Positions 1 to 8,661 of a DNA stretch of 64,000 bases are shown here, in pieces. Numbering within the stretch: position 1 is the first letter of the stretch; every line of letters begins with the position of its first letter. The notes under the pieces were generated by a model. That model ran no database searches. It was not told the origin of the DNA and saw nothing but the letters and a program-made list of their open reading frames with translations. This stretch comes from Mesorhizobium shangrilense (GTDB lineage: Bacteria; Pseudomonadota; Alphaproteobacteria; Rhizobiales; Rhizobiaceae): positions 124,001 to 188,000 of the forward strand of contig NZ_JAQGPN010000003.1 of NCBI RefSeq assembly GCF_028826155.1, in the 5' to 3' direction. Made by a program: the position numbers and the translations under genes.

Positions 1-40
1 CGACCAGGAGGCCGATGGCGCGAAGATGCTTCGTCTTCAC
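1..40 (-). CDS. Partial: start of a second (MalG-type) sugar ABC permease
   Basis: Only the first 13 codons are inside the window. On the minus strand a GTG overlaps the TGA stop of the upstream permease (GTGA), and reading on gives MKTKHLRAIGLLV, a short basic head running into hydrophobic residues. That is how the second permease of sugar-type ABC importers usually begins. The four-base overlap with a MalF-like permease and the binding protein beyond it supports the call. The rest of the gene lies before position 1, so identity is inferred from context. Confidence 0.55.
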   Translation of the reverse strand, partial: MKTKHLRAIGLLV

Positions 41-978
41 TTCGCCCTCCGGATCAGGAACAGGACAGCCGAGATCAGTATGGTGACGATCAGGAGCGCG
101 ACGGCGAGCGCCGAGCCGTAGCCCATCGACAGCTCCGTGAACGACTTGCGGTAGGCGTAAAGATTGAGGATCTCGGTGGCCGTGCCCGGGCCGCCGCCCG
201 TCACCGTGAAGATGGCGGCAAACGCCGTCAGCGCCACCATGGTGCGCATGATGACGACCATGACGATCGCCGGGCGCAGAAGCGGAAGCGTGATGCGCCA
301 GAACCTCTGCCAGGGGCCGGCGCGATCGATGCGCGCTGCTTCGTAGATGTCGTCGGGCAACGAGGCGAGGCTTGCCAGCAGCACCATGAAGGCGAACGGC
401 GTCCATTGCCAGGTGTGGATGACGATGACCGAAACCAGGGCCAGGAAAGGATCGCCGAGCCAGTTCTGGCTGCCGAGACCGGCCGAAATCGACAGATAGT
501 CGATGACGCCGAATTCGGGCGTCAGCATGAAGCTGCGCCAGACCATGCCGACGACGGCCGGCGAAAGGACGACGGGAAGGATGGCGATGAAGCGGAACAG
601 GCCCTGGCCGCGCTTCATGTTCATGACGAGCAGCGCGAGCGCGAGGCCAAGTGCGACCTGCGCGATGACGGTGGTCACAGTATAGATCATGCTGACCGAC
701 AGCGTCTGCCAGAAGCGCGGATCGGCGAGGAGCTGAGTGTAATTCTCGAAGCCGACGAACCCGTCCATGAACGGCATGGCGAGGTCCATGCGGAACGTGC
801 TCGTCCAGATCAGGTAAAGCAGCGGAAAGGTGGTCGTTGCGCCGAGCGCGACGAAGGCCGGCGCGAGCAGGGCGACCGCGAAGCGCCGCTCGCGTTTCGC
901 CATGACGTCGACATGGCCGGTGGCGGGCGGGGAAAACGCCGCCCCGGATTGGGCGGCGTCGGAATAGGCGAGCGTCAT
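37..978 (-). CDS. Sugar-type ABC transporter permease (MalF/UgpA-like)
   Basis: Inner-membrane permease of a carbohydrate-type ABC importer, 313 aa. After a soluble head of about 30 residues there are about six hydrophobic segments. The cytoplasmic EAA loop that contacts the ATPase is clear at residues 213-237 (EAARIDRAG...ITLPLLRP). The gene starts 4 bases after the stop of the binding-protein gene and overlaps the next permease by GTGA, so the three form one minus-strand operon. No ATPase or catabolic enzyme of this system is inside the window, so the substrate cannot be named. Confidence 0.9.
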   Translation of the reverse strand: MTLAYSDAAQSGAAFSPPATGHVDVMAKRERRFAVALLAPAFVALGATTTFPLLYLIWTSTFRMDLAMPFMDGFVGFENYTQLLADPRFWQTLSVSMIYTVTTVIAQVALGLALALLVMNMKRGQGLFRFIAILPVVLSPAVVGMVWRSFMLTPEFGVIDYLSISAGLGSQNWLGDPFLALVSVIVIHTWQWTPFAFMVLLASLASLPDDIYEAARIDRAGPWQRFWRITLPLLRPAIVMVVIMRTMVALTAFAAIFTVTGGGPGTATEILNLYAYRKSFTELSMGYGSALAVALLIVTILISAVLFLIRRAK

Positions 979-982
979 CGGG

Positions 983-2368
983 TCAGCGCATCATCGGAGC
1001 GATGCGCGCCTGCGCATCGTCGAGCGCGGCCTTGACCGTCGCCTGCCCGGCAAGCGCTGCCTGGATCGCGGTGGCGAGCGTGTCGCCGATCGCGGGCCAT
1101 TGCGGGGCGCGCGGACGCCAGTTGACGTCGGTGTCGTTCTCGAGCGAGGCGAGCGTCGCCTCGACGAAATTGTCGCCGAAGGCGCTGACGGTCTTCACAT
1201 ATTCCGGATCGCGCCACAGCGAGAGCCGGTTGACGCCCGAACGCTTGGCCGGGCCGTCGAAGCGGTAGGACGTGCGCGCCTGCGTCTCTGCCGACGCCGC
1301 CCACTGGATGAAGAGCCAGGTTGCGGTCTTGGCTTCGTCGCTGAGCTTCGCGTTGATCGGCATACCCCAGTTCCAGATCGACGAAACCCGCTTGCCCGAC
1401 GGGCCCTCCGGCCAGCGCTCGTAGGCGATCTTGCCGACGACGGTAGATTTCTCCGGATTGTTGATGACCGAGGCCGAGGAATGGGCGTCGACATAGGTCG
1501 CGATGGTGCCCTGCGAGAAGGCGTCGGCGATGTCCGGCCAGTTCCAGTTCTGGGCCGCCGCCGGCGCGTAGCTGCGCATGGTGTCGACATACCAGGTCAG
1601 CGCCTGCTCGGCTTCCGGGCCATTGACCACGAGCTTGCCGTCCTGGAACCACTCGCCGCCGAAGGCGCGGAAGAGCGAGGAGTAGATGTAGACGTTCTGG
1701 CCGGCGCCAGCGACGCCGCGCAGCGCCGCGCCCCAGACGCGGTTGTTCGGATCGTGCAGCGCGGCCGCATTGGAGGCGAACTCGTCCAGCGTGGCGGCCG
1801 GCTTCAGGCCCTTCGCCTCGTAGAGGTCCTTGCGCATGACCTGCAGCGTGACCTCGCCGTCGTAGGGCAGGCCGAGCAGCGAGCCGTCGACCGAGTTCGC
1901 CTCGCGCCAGGCGGGGACGACGTCGTCGAGCGCGAACCATTTCGCATCGGTCTTCGCCGGGTCTTCGACGAAGCGATCGAGCGCCTCGACCCACCCGTTT
2001 GAGTGATACAAATTATAATACATTGGGTCGGCGGCGTGGGTCGCATAGGTGCCGGTGCCTGACGTGAAGTCGAGGACGCACTTCTGGCGGATCTGCGCCG
2101 GCGGAATCTTCTCGTAGCGCACGGAGATACCCGTCAGCGCCTCGAATTGCGGGGTGATGGCGGCCAGATTGTCGAAATAGGCGGCCGGAATGACGGCGAC
2201 CGTGATCTGCTGGCCGGATGCCTGCTTCCAATCGATATTCGCCGATTGGTATGGCGCCAGATCGGCAGCCTGCGCGCCGGCGCGGCGGATGTAGGCCGGC
2301 ATGGCAAGCGCGGTCGCGCCTGCAGCGGCGCCGGCGAGAAAGCGCCGACGATCAGTGATGAAGTTCAT
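983..2368 (-). CDS. Extracellular solute-binding protein of sugar ABC importer, Tat-type signal
   Basis: Periplasmic substrate receptor (family 1 solute-binding protein, 461 aa) for the permeases that follow it. I start it at MNFITDRRRFLAGAAAG because GGGAGG lies 6 bases upstream of that ATG; the open frame runs 22 codons further up but without a good ribosome site. The N-terminus carries a twin-arginine motif (DRRRFLAG) followed by a hydrophobic Ala-rich stretch and an AGAQA cleavage region, so export by the Tat pathway is likely. The mature part has the layout of sugar-binding proteins (LTGISVRYEKIP near the start, GLPYDGEVTLQVMRKDL centrally). First gene of the minus-strand operon that leaves the window. 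Confidence 0.88.
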   Translation of the reverse strand: MNFITDRRRFLAGAAAGATALAMPAYIRRAGAQAADLAPYQSANIDWKQASGQQITVAVIPAAYFDNLAAITPQFEALTGISVRYEKIPPAQIRQKCVLDFTSGTGTYATHAADPMYYNLYHSNGWVEALDRFVEDPAKTDAKWFALDDVVPAWREANSVDGSLLGLPYDGEVTLQVMRKDLYEAKGLKPAATLDEFASNAAALHDPNNRVWGAALRGVAGAGQNVYIYSSLFRAFGGEWFQDGKLVVNGPEAEQALTWYVDTMRSYAPAAAQNWNWPDIADAFSQGTIATYVDAHSSASVINNPEKSTVVGKIAYERWPEGPSGKRVSSIWNWGMPINAKLSDEAKTATWLFIQWAASAETQARTSYRFDGPAKRSGVNRLSLWRDPEYVKTVSAFGDNFVEATLASLENDTDVNWRPRAPQWPAIGDTLATAIQAALAGQATVKAALDDAQARIAPMMR

Positions 2369-2676
2369 GATTTCCCTCCCGAGCGCAGCAGCCTCTCGCT
2401 GCAATTTCGATCGGTAATTGGAATGTAGTAACAAGTCAACATTGTCATACCTTGCAGTTGAGGTTCTGCGCAGCCGCCCGGAGCGGCCGTGGCGTTACTG
2501 CTGTCACGAGCAGGTCACCGTTTCCGGGACACCGCCTCTCCGGGACAAAGGCGCAGGGCTTCATGGCGGTGGAAAGATGGCCCTCCAGGCCGGTTTCGGC
2601 CCAGGCTCGCCTGACGATTGGCGCGGACCCGACCGGTGAAAAATCCGATCGGGACGCCTGCACACAATTTGGTGAA

Positions 2677-2705
2677 TTGAACTTCTGTTGCACTGCACCT
2701 ATAAT
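2677..2705 (+). promoter_or_regulatory. Sigma-70-type promoter for the TetR-RND efflux operon
   Basis: TTGAAC at 2677-2682 and a perfect TATAAT at 2700-2705 are separated by exactly 17 bases. This is the best-formed housekeeping promoter I see in the window. It lies 43 bases before the TetR start codon, so transcription would begin near 2712, inside the palindrome at 2709-2718. Confidence 0.7.
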
Positions 2706-2708
2706 AAA

Positions 2709-2718
2709 CAACCGGTTG
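2709..2718. promoter_or_regulatory. Palindrome CAACCGGTTG at the predicted start of transcription (candidate TetR operator)
   Basis: A perfect 10-bp palindrome begins 4 bases after the -10 box of the promoter at 2677-2705 and ends 30 bases before the TetR start. A repressor bound here would block initiation, so autoregulation by the adjacent TetR protein is the simple reading. Assignment to this regulator is inference from position. Confidence 0.5.
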
Positions 2719-2748
2719 GAAATTAATGAACAGAACAGGTGCGAAGAC

Positions 2749-3336
2749 ATGGCCCGTCCGAGGGTGATCGAGCAGAGCGACATTCTCGACGCGGCAGAGC
2801 GCGTGGTCATCCGCGATGGCGCAGCGCAGTTGACGCTCGATGCCGTCGCGGCGGAGGCCGGCATCAGCAAGGCCAGCGTCATCTACGACTACAAATCCAA
2901 GAAGCAGCTCGTCAACGCGGCCATCAAACGGCGCCTGGATGCGGAAGCGCAGCGGATAGCGGCAAGCACGGCCAGCCTGGGCTCGGCGCCAAGCGCGGCC
3001 ATCAATGGCCTCATTGCGGCGGCCGCCGAGCCGATCCGCGACGAGGTGAGGGCCGTCGCCGTAAACCTGGTCGCTGCCCTGGCCGAGGATGCCGAGGCGC
3101 GCGGCTACGTAGAGGATGTTTACGTCCGGATGATCGCATCGGTCACGGAGACGGCGGCAAACCCGCGCGGCGCCATACTCGCGTTCCTGGCTCTGGAGGG
3201 GCTCAAGAGACTTGAACTGCACAACCTTCATTCCTGGTCGGATGAACAGCGCGCGGACATACTGCGTGACATCCGATGGCTGGTCGACGCGGAACACCTC
3301 CATTCGCGTTCGGCCAGCGAGCCGGCCGACGGCTGA
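2749..3336 (+). CDS. TetR/AcrR-family regulator of the adjacent RND pump
   Basis: Probable repressor, 195 aa. The start at MARPRVIEQSD is preferred over the longer open frame because the promoter and palindrome lie between 2677 and 2718, upstream of this ATG. Residues about 5-50 form the TetR DNA-binding domain: helix 1 (ILDAAERVVIRDG), then the helix-turn-helix (LDAVAAEAGISKASVIYDYKSKKQLV). The C-terminal half is helical and would bind a ligand. It is followed 81 bases later by the adaptor and pump genes, so it most likely controls them and itself in response to a drug-like or metabolite inducer. Confidence 0.88.
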   Translation: MARPRVIEQSDILDAAERVVIRDGAAQLTLDAVAAEAGISKASVIYDYKSKKQLVNAAIKRRLDAEAQRIAASTASLGSAPSAAINGLIAAAAEPIRDEVRAVAVNLVAALAEDAEARGYVEDVYVRMIASVTETAANPRGAILAFLALEGLKRLELHNLHSWSDEQRADILRDIRWLVDAEHLHSRSASEPADG

Positions 3337-3417
3337 CCGCCCGTCGCCGGCTCCATCTTCTCAGCGCAACAGAGCAAGTGCCGTCCCGGCAAATCGTCAA
3401 CTCTCCTGGAATCTCCC

Positions 3418-4635
3418 ATGTCCATTTCTTCATTGCCGCTGAAGCTGGCGGCAGCGATCGGCCTTCTTGTCCTCGTTTCCGGTTGCACCGACGCCGAGAG
3501 CGCATCAGAGACGCCTGCAGCCGCGCCGCCGCCACCGGCGGTGAGCGTGATCGAGGTGGTCCCCGAAACCCTTCCCATCCTGAACGAGCTGCCGGGCCGA
3601 ATTGCCCCCACCCGCATCGCCGAGGTGCGCTCGCGCGTATCTGGCATCGTGCTGGAGCGCGTGTTCGAGCAGGGCAGCGTGGTGAAGGAAGGCGACGTTC
3701 TCTATCGCATCGATCCGGCGCTGTTCCAGGCGCAGGTGGCGAGCGCTGAGGCGACGCTCCAGCGGGCAAAGGCCGTCCAGCTCCAGGCGCGGCAGCAGGC
3801 CGACCGCCAGAGCGAACTGCGCCAGCGCAACGTTTCCAGCGGCCAGCAACATGACAACGCGGTCGCAGCGCTCGCGCAGGCGGATGCCGACGTGGCGATT
3901 GCGACGGCCGGCCTCGCGACGGCGCAGCTCAATCTGGACTATGCCGAGATCAAGGCCCCCATCACCGGCCGCATCGGCCGCGCCATGGTCACCGAGGGCG
4001 CCCTGGTCAGCGCCAATGGTCCCGAAAGCCTCGCCACCATCCAGCAGATCGATCCGGTGTATGCCGACTTCACCCAGTCGGCGAACGAGATTCTGCGGCT
4101 TCGGCGCGCGTTCGACAACGGCGCACTGTCGAACGCCGAGGCCGAGGCCGCCCGGGTGACGCTGCGTCTGGACGACGGCAGCGAGTATGCGCACCCCGGC
4201 AAGTTGCTGTTCCTCGAGGCGGCCGTCGACGCCACCACCGGCCAGGTGACGCTTCGCGGCGAGTTCCCCAATCCCGAGGGTGACCTGCTGCCCGGGATGT
4301 ACGTTCGCGTGCTCATCGAGCAGGGCGTCCAGCAGAACGCCATCGCGGTGCCGCAGCAGGCGATCCAGCGCGATGCAGGCGGGCGATCGCAGGTCTATGT
4401 GGTGACCGACAGCGATGCGGCCGAACTCCGCACGGTCCAGCTCGGACGCGTGGTCGGCGATCGCTGGATCGTGGAGAAAGGCCTCGAGCAAGGCGACAAG
4501 GTCATCGTCGAAGGCTTCCAGAAGGTCAGGCCGGGTGGTGCGGTCTCCGCCCAGTCGTGGAAGGCCGAGGCTGGCCCGACGGCGGCTGGCGGCGCCGGCT
4601 CGGTCGCGCCCGGCAGCAAGCCCACGGCCGGATAA
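3418..4635 (+). CDS. RND efflux periplasmic adaptor (AcrA/MexA-like lipoprotein)
   Basis: Membrane-fusion subunit, 405 aa, linking the inner-membrane pump to an outer-membrane channel. The N-terminus is a lipoprotein signal ending in LVSGC, so Cys at about residue 23 would be lipidated. The usual order follows: first lipoyl half (GRIAPTRIAEVRSRVSGIV), a long coiled-coil hairpin (about residues 100-170), second lipoyl half (IKAPITGRIGRAMVTEGALV), beta-barrel and membrane-proximal domain. The pump gene begins 11 bases after its stop. No TolC-like outer-membrane gene is present in the window, so the pair presumably borrows one encoded elsewhere. Confidence 0.93.
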   Translation: MSISSLPLKLAAAIGLLVLVSGCTDAESASETPAAAPPPPAVSVIEVVPETLPILNELPGRIAPTRIAEVRSRVSGIVLERVFEQGSVVKEGDVLYRIDPALFQAQVASAEATLQRAKAVQLQARQQADRQSELRQRNVSSGQQHDNAVAALAQADADVAIATAGLATAQLNLDYAEIKAPITGRIGRAMVTEGALVSANGPESLATIQQIDPVYADFTQSANEILRLRRAFDNGALSNAEAEAARVTLRLDDGSEYAHPGKLLFLEAAVDATTGQVTLRGEFPNPEGDLLPGMYVRVLIEQGVQQNAIAVPQQAIQRDAGGRSQVYVVTDSDAAELRTVQLGRVVGDRWIVEKGLEQGDKVIVEGFQKVRPGGAVSAQSWKAEAGPTAAGGAGSVAPGSKPTAG

Positions 4636-4646
4636 GGATAACCTAG

Positions 4647-7600
4647 ATGCCCCAGTTCTTCATCGACCGGCCCATTTTCGCGTGGGTCGTGGCGATCTTC
4701 ATCATGCTCGCCGGCGTCATCGCCATTCCGTTCCTGCCGATTGCGCAATATCCCAACGTCGCGCCGCCGCAGGTTTCCATCAACGCGACCTATGCCGGCG
4801 CGTCCCCTGAAGACATCTATCAGAGCGTCACCCGACCTATCGAGGAAGAGCTGAACGGCGTCGCCGGGCTGCTCTATTTCGAGTCGACGTCCGATTCCTC
4901 CGGCATGGCCAGCATCACGGCGACCTTTGCCCCGGGAACCGACAGCGGCCAGGCTTCGATCGACGTGCAGAACGCGGTCCGCCGCGTCGAGCCACGCTTG
5001 CCGCAGGTCGTCAAGCAGGTCGGCATCCGGGTCGAGGAAGCCGGCACCGGCTTCCTGATGATGGTGGCGCTTACCTCGACGGACGGCTCGCTCGATGTCG
5101 TCGGCCTCGGCGACTACCTGAACCGCAACGTGCTCAGCGAAATCCGGCGCATCGACGGTGTCGGCCGCGCACAGCTGTTCGCAACGCCTCGCGCCATGCG
5201 GATCTGGGTCGATCCCGACAAGATGGTTGGCCTCAATCTCACGTCGGACGACATCACCAACGCGATCCGGTCGCAGAACGCGCAGGTTGCAGCCGGCCGC
5301 ATCGGGGCGGATCCCAACCCGATCACCCAGCAGATCTCCGCCACCGTACTGGTGAAGGGGCAGCTTACCTCCGCCGAGGAATTCGGATCGATCGTGCTGC
5401 GCGCCAATCCGGACGGCTCGTCGGTTCGATTGTCGGACGTGGCGCGCATCGAGGTCGGCGCGGAAAACTACAACTTTTCCACCAGGCTGAACGGCAAGCC
5501 GAGCGCGGCGATTGCCGTGCAGCTGTCGCCCACCGGCAACGCGCTGGCGACATCCGAAGCTGTCCGGGCGCAGATGGAAGAGCTGTCGCGCTTCTTCCCC
5601 GAAGGACTGGAATACGCCATCCCTTACGACACCTCGCCATTCGTGAAGGTGTCGATCGAAAAGGTCATCCATACGCTTCTTGAAGCCATGGTGCTCGTTT
5701 TCGCGGTGATGTTCCTGTTCCTGCAGAACTTCCGTTACACCGTCATCCCGACGCTGGTCGTCCCGGTGGCGCTGCTCGGCACCTGCGCCGTCATGCTGGC
5801 CACCGGCTTCTCGATCAACGTCCTGACGATGTTTGCGATGGTGCTGGCGATCGGCATCCTGGTCGACGACGCCATCGTCGTGGTCGAGAACGTCGAGCGC
5901 ATCATGGCCGAAGAAGGCCTGTCGCCGAGGGAGGCGACGCGCAAGGCGATGACGCAGATCTCCGGCGCGATCGTCGGCATCACGCTGGTTCTGACCGCAG
6001 TCTTCGTGCCGATGGCGTTCTTCCCCGGGGCCGTCGGCGTCATCTACCGGCAGTTCAGCCTGACCATGGTCGTGTCGATCATGTTCTCCGGATTCCTTGC
6101 ACTGTCGCTGACGCCAGCGCTCTGCGCCAGCTTCCTGAAGCCGATCGGCAAGGGACACCACAAGAAGAAGGGATTCTTCGGCTGGTTCAATCGCGGCTTC
6201 GACCGGGCGACGCAGAACTATACGTCGAGTGTCGGCTGGATCGTCAGGCGGACGGGCCGTTTCATGGTCATCTACCTTGCGCTGCTGGTCGGTCTGGGTT
6301 GGTCCTTCATGCAGCTCCCCACCTCCTTCCTGCCCAACGAAGACCAGGGCTTCCTGATCGTCGACATCCAGGGACCGCCGGAATCGAGCAGCAACCGCAC
6401 GCGCGCCATCGCCGAGAATGTCGAGACGATCTTCATGGGCGAGGAAGCGGTCGACCGCATGATCGTCATCAACGGGTTCAGCTTCTCGGGCGCGGGCCAG
6501 AACGCCGGCCTGGCCTTCGTCACGCTCGACGATTGGAGCGAACGCGACGACGAGAACTCTGCCGCAGCCATCGCCGGCCGGGCCAACCGCGCCCTGTTCC
6601 AGATGAAGGATGCGATTTCGTTCGCGCTCTCGCCGCCGCCGATCCAGGGCCTGGGCACGTCCAACGGTTTTAGTTTCCGTCTCCAGGACCGGTCGGGCCG
6701 TGGACAGGCAGCCCTTGCCGCCGCGCGTGACGAGCTCATGGCGGCTGCGGCAAAGAGCTCGGTCGTCGCCGGCCTGCGCGTCGAAGGCATGCCCGACGCC
6801 GCCCAGGTGAATCTCCTGATCGACCGCGAGAAGGCGGACACCTTCGGCGTCACCTTCGCCGACATCAATTCGACCATCTCGGCCAATCTGGGCTCAGCCT
6901 ACGTCAACGACTTCCCGAACGCGGGAAGGATGCAGCGCGTGACCGTGCAGTCCGATGCTGACCGTCGCATGCAGACAGAGGATCTCTTGAACCTCAATGT
7001 GCGCAACGCCCATGGCGGCATGGTCCCGTTGTCCTCCTTCGCCAGCGTCGAGTGGCAGAAGGGCGCCGCGCAGGTCGTCGGCTACAACGGCTATCCGGCC
7101 GTGCGCATCAGCGGCCAGTCGGCGCCCGGCCACTCGTCGGGAGCCGCGATCGAGGAGATGGAGCGCCTGGCGAATGAACTGCCGCCCGGTTTCGGCTACG
7201 AGTGGACGGGCCAGTCGCTCCAGGAAATCCAGTCCGGCTCGCAAGCGCCGGCCTTGATCGTGCTCAGCATCCTGTTCGTCTTCCTGCTGCTCGCGGCGCT
7301 CTACGAGAGCTGGTCGATCCCGGTGTCGGTAATCCTCGTCGTGCCGCTGGGCGTGCTGGGCTCGGTGCTCGCCGTGATGCTCATGGGCATGTCGAACGAC
7401 GTCTATTTCAAGGTAGGGCTCATCGCCATCATCGGCTTGTCGGCCAAGAACGCGATCCTGATCATCGAGTTCGCCAAGGACCTGCGCAAGGAGGGGATGT
7501 CCCTGCTCGATGCCACCGTCGAGGCAGCCAAGCTCCGCTTCCGTCCGATCATCATGACGTCGCTTGCCTTCAGCCTGGGTGTCGTGCCGCTGGCGATCGC

Positions 7601-7793
7601 CACCGGCGCGAGCGCCGCCAGCCAGAACGCAATCGGCACCGGCGTGCTGGGCGGGATGATCTCGGCAACCGTGCTCGCGGTATTCTTCGTGCCGGTCTTC
7701 TTCGTCTTCATCATGAAGATGTTCAGGCGTGGAAAGACCGAGACGCCCGCCGGTGCGGAAACGTCCGGGGCGGTGCAGGCGCCGGCGGAATGA
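4647..7793 (+). CDS. RND efflux pump inner-membrane transporter (AcrB/HAE1 family)
   Basis: Proton-driven multidrug-type exporter, 1048 aa, the full length of the AcrB family. It starts with the conserved MPQFFIDRPIFAWVVAI helix. The proton-relay aspartates are present in TM4 (GILVDDAIVVVENVER, around residue 408) and the TM10 lysine in GLSAKNAILIIEFAKD (around residue 940). Two large periplasmic loops and 12 membrane segments are laid out as expected. Forms a tripartite pump with the adaptor upstream. Its stop overlaps the ATG of a small TetR gene (ATGA), so that regulator is translationally coupled. Confidence 0.95.
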   Translation: MPQFFIDRPIFAWVVAIFIMLAGVIAIPFLPIAQYPNVAPPQVSINATYAGASPEDIYQSVTRPIEEELNGVAGLLYFESTSDSSGMASITATFAPGTDSGQASIDVQNAVRRVEPRLPQVVKQVGIRVEEAGTGFLMMVALTSTDGSLDVVGLGDYLNRNVLSEIRRIDGVGRAQLFATPRAMRIWVDPDKMVGLNLTSDDITNAIRSQNAQVAAGRIGADPNPITQQISATVLVKGQLTSAEEFGSIVLRANPDGSSVRLSDVARIEVGAENYNFSTRLNGKPSAAIAVQLSPTGNALATSEAVRAQMEELSRFFPEGLEYAIPYDTSPFVKVSIEKVIHTLLEAMVLVFAVMFLFLQNFRYTVIPTLVVPVALLGTCAVMLATGFSINVLTMFAMVLAIGILVDDAIVVVENVERIMAEEGLSPREATRKAMTQISGAIVGITLVLTAVFVPMAFFPGAVGVIYRQFSLTMVVSIMFSGFLALSLTPALCASFLKPIGKGHHKKKGFFGWFNRGFDRATQNYTSSVGWIVRRTGRFMVIYLALLVGLGWSFMQLPTSFLPNEDQGFLIVDIQGPPESSSNRTRAIAENVETIFMGEEAVDRMIVINGFSFSGAGQNAGLAFVTLDDWSERDDENSAAAIAGRANRALFQMKDAISFALSPPPIQGLGTSNGFSFRLQDRSGRGQAALAAARDELMAAAAKSSVVAGLRVEGMPDAAQVNLLIDREKADTFGVTFADINSTISANLGSAYVNDFPNAGRMQRVTVQSDADRRMQTEDLLNLNVRNAHGGMVPLSSFASVEWQKGAAQVVGYNGYPAVRISGQSAPGHSSGAAIEEMERLANELPPGFGYEWTGQSLQEIQSGSQAPALIVLSILFVFLLLAALYESWSIPVSVILVVPLGVLGSVLAVMLMGMSNDVYFKVGLIAIIGLSAKNAILIIEFAKDLRKEGMSLLDATVEAAKLRFRPIIMTSLAFSLGVVPLAIATGASAASQNAIGTGVLGGMISATVLAVFFVPVFFVFIMKMFRRGKTETPAGAETSGAVQAPAE

Positions 7794-8227
7794 TGGATCC
7801 CGGCCTGCCGGGTGTCGGACGGACCTCGTCCGCCCGCCGCACCGACATGAAGGAGCGCCTATTCGACGCGGCCATCTGCGTTGCGCTGGAAAATGGCTTC
7901 GGCAAGGTCACGCTGGATGCCGTTGCCCGGCAGGCCGGCGTCAGCAAGGGCGGGCTGCTACACCACTTCGCGACCAAGAAGGACCTGATCCGGGCGATGC
8001 TGGAGCACTATGCCGACAGCGCTCCCGACCGGCACGCGTTTGGCATCGAGGTCGATCCCCTCGCCGTCGCCGCACTTGTTGCGGCGGCGGAGGACATTCT
8101 TCTGCTCGAGACGATCAGTGCAACGTTCCAACTTCGCCGGTCCGACCTGGCAGGCGCAGGGCAGCGGACGACGCAGCTTGCCTTGGCGAGCCGCTTTGCC
8201 AGCCGGCTCAGCCTGCGCGAACTTTGA
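7790..8227 (+). CDS. Short TetR/AcrR-family protein, possibly C-terminally truncated
   Basis: 145 aa, compared with roughly 190-220 for the family. Residues about 17-65 are a normal TetR DNA-binding domain (MKERLFDAAICVALENG, then VARQAGVSKGGLLHHFATKKDLI). The ligand-binding half stops early at FASRLSLREL. The following 434 bases hold no gene, which suggests a frameshift or deletion removed the end, although I could not find the missing part in another frame. ATG at 7790 overlaps the pump stop; a second ATG at 7793 is equally usable. It could be a second local regulator of the pump or a decaying copy. Confidence 0.7.
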   Translation: MMDPGLPGVGRTSSARRTDMKERLFDAAICVALENGFGKVTLDAVARQAGVSKGGLLHHFATKKDLIRAMLEHYADSAPDRHAFGIEVDPLAVAALVAAAEDILLLETISATFQLRRSDLAGAGQRTTQLALASRFASRLSLREL

Positions 8228-8661
8228 GCGCAGGCTGACCGGCCTGTCGTTCACGGCAGGCGAGGGCCGGCGTGACCGCCGCCTGAACGATCACCCGCCA
8301 CGGGCGGGTAGGATCAAACCTGACCGTGAAGATGCGCCGCGCCGCCTGTCGTTGACCGTCCACGCCGGCTCGCTGCGCAGAAGCGCGGCCATCTTGCGCC
8401 AGCCTTAGCGGCCCCGAGAACGGGGCGATGTCGGGGTCGTCCCGGTCCGCCTCGAAGGGTTGCAATGAGCCCCAGATCGGCGCGCCTCGATTTTTGTCTC
8501 AATGCTGCTGACGCCAGCCAACGGGCTTCTTGCCAAAGCGCGTCTTCTATGCTTTATGCCGTTAGCCAAACAATCGTTCGTTTTTATATGACCCATATGG
8601 CGGCCCGGAAATCCACGCAGAACTGCTCCGCCGAGGTGGCGGCATGGCGGGTGGAGTCGGC
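8228..8661. other. 434-base gap: possible gene remnant and promoter of the mutase operon
   Basis: No open frame here looks like a real protein. The left part (8228-8460) keeps coding-like GC-rich composition and may be a remnant of the truncated TetR gene. The right part (8545-8605) turns AT-rich: it holds AACAATCGTTCGTT, a TATATG hexamer at 8585-8590 and the palindrome CCATATGG at 8593-8600. This is where I would expect the promoter and operator of the following TetR-mutase genes, but the -35 box is not convincing. Confidence 0.4.

Larger units (their letters stand above)
2369..2748. other. Divergent intergenic region between binding-protein and TetR genes
   Basis: This 380-base gap separates two divergent genes and holds no convincing coding sequence; the open frame through it is an upstream extension of the TetR gene. 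It is more AT-rich at both ends than the flanking genes. The right end carries a well-formed promoter and palindrome (annotated separately). Toward the left a TTGACT hexamer on the minus strand at 2439-2434 could be a -35 box for the binding-protein operon, but I see no good -10 at the right distance. Confidence 0.6.

Noticed and set aside
2452..2748. N-terminal 99-codon extension of the TetR gene
   Set aside because: The promoter and palindrome lie inside it and the translation before MARPRVIEQSD has no family similarity.
4395..6161. 588-codon open frame on the minus strand
   Set aside because: It is exactly antisense to the RND adaptor/pump genes; its translation is Asp/Arg/His-rich low-information sequence, a common artefact of GC-rich third positions.
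8010..8408. Alternative frame as the missing C-terminus of the short TetR protein
   Set aside because: The translation is Arg/Pro-rich and does not resemble a helical effector domain; a clean frameshift could not be shown.
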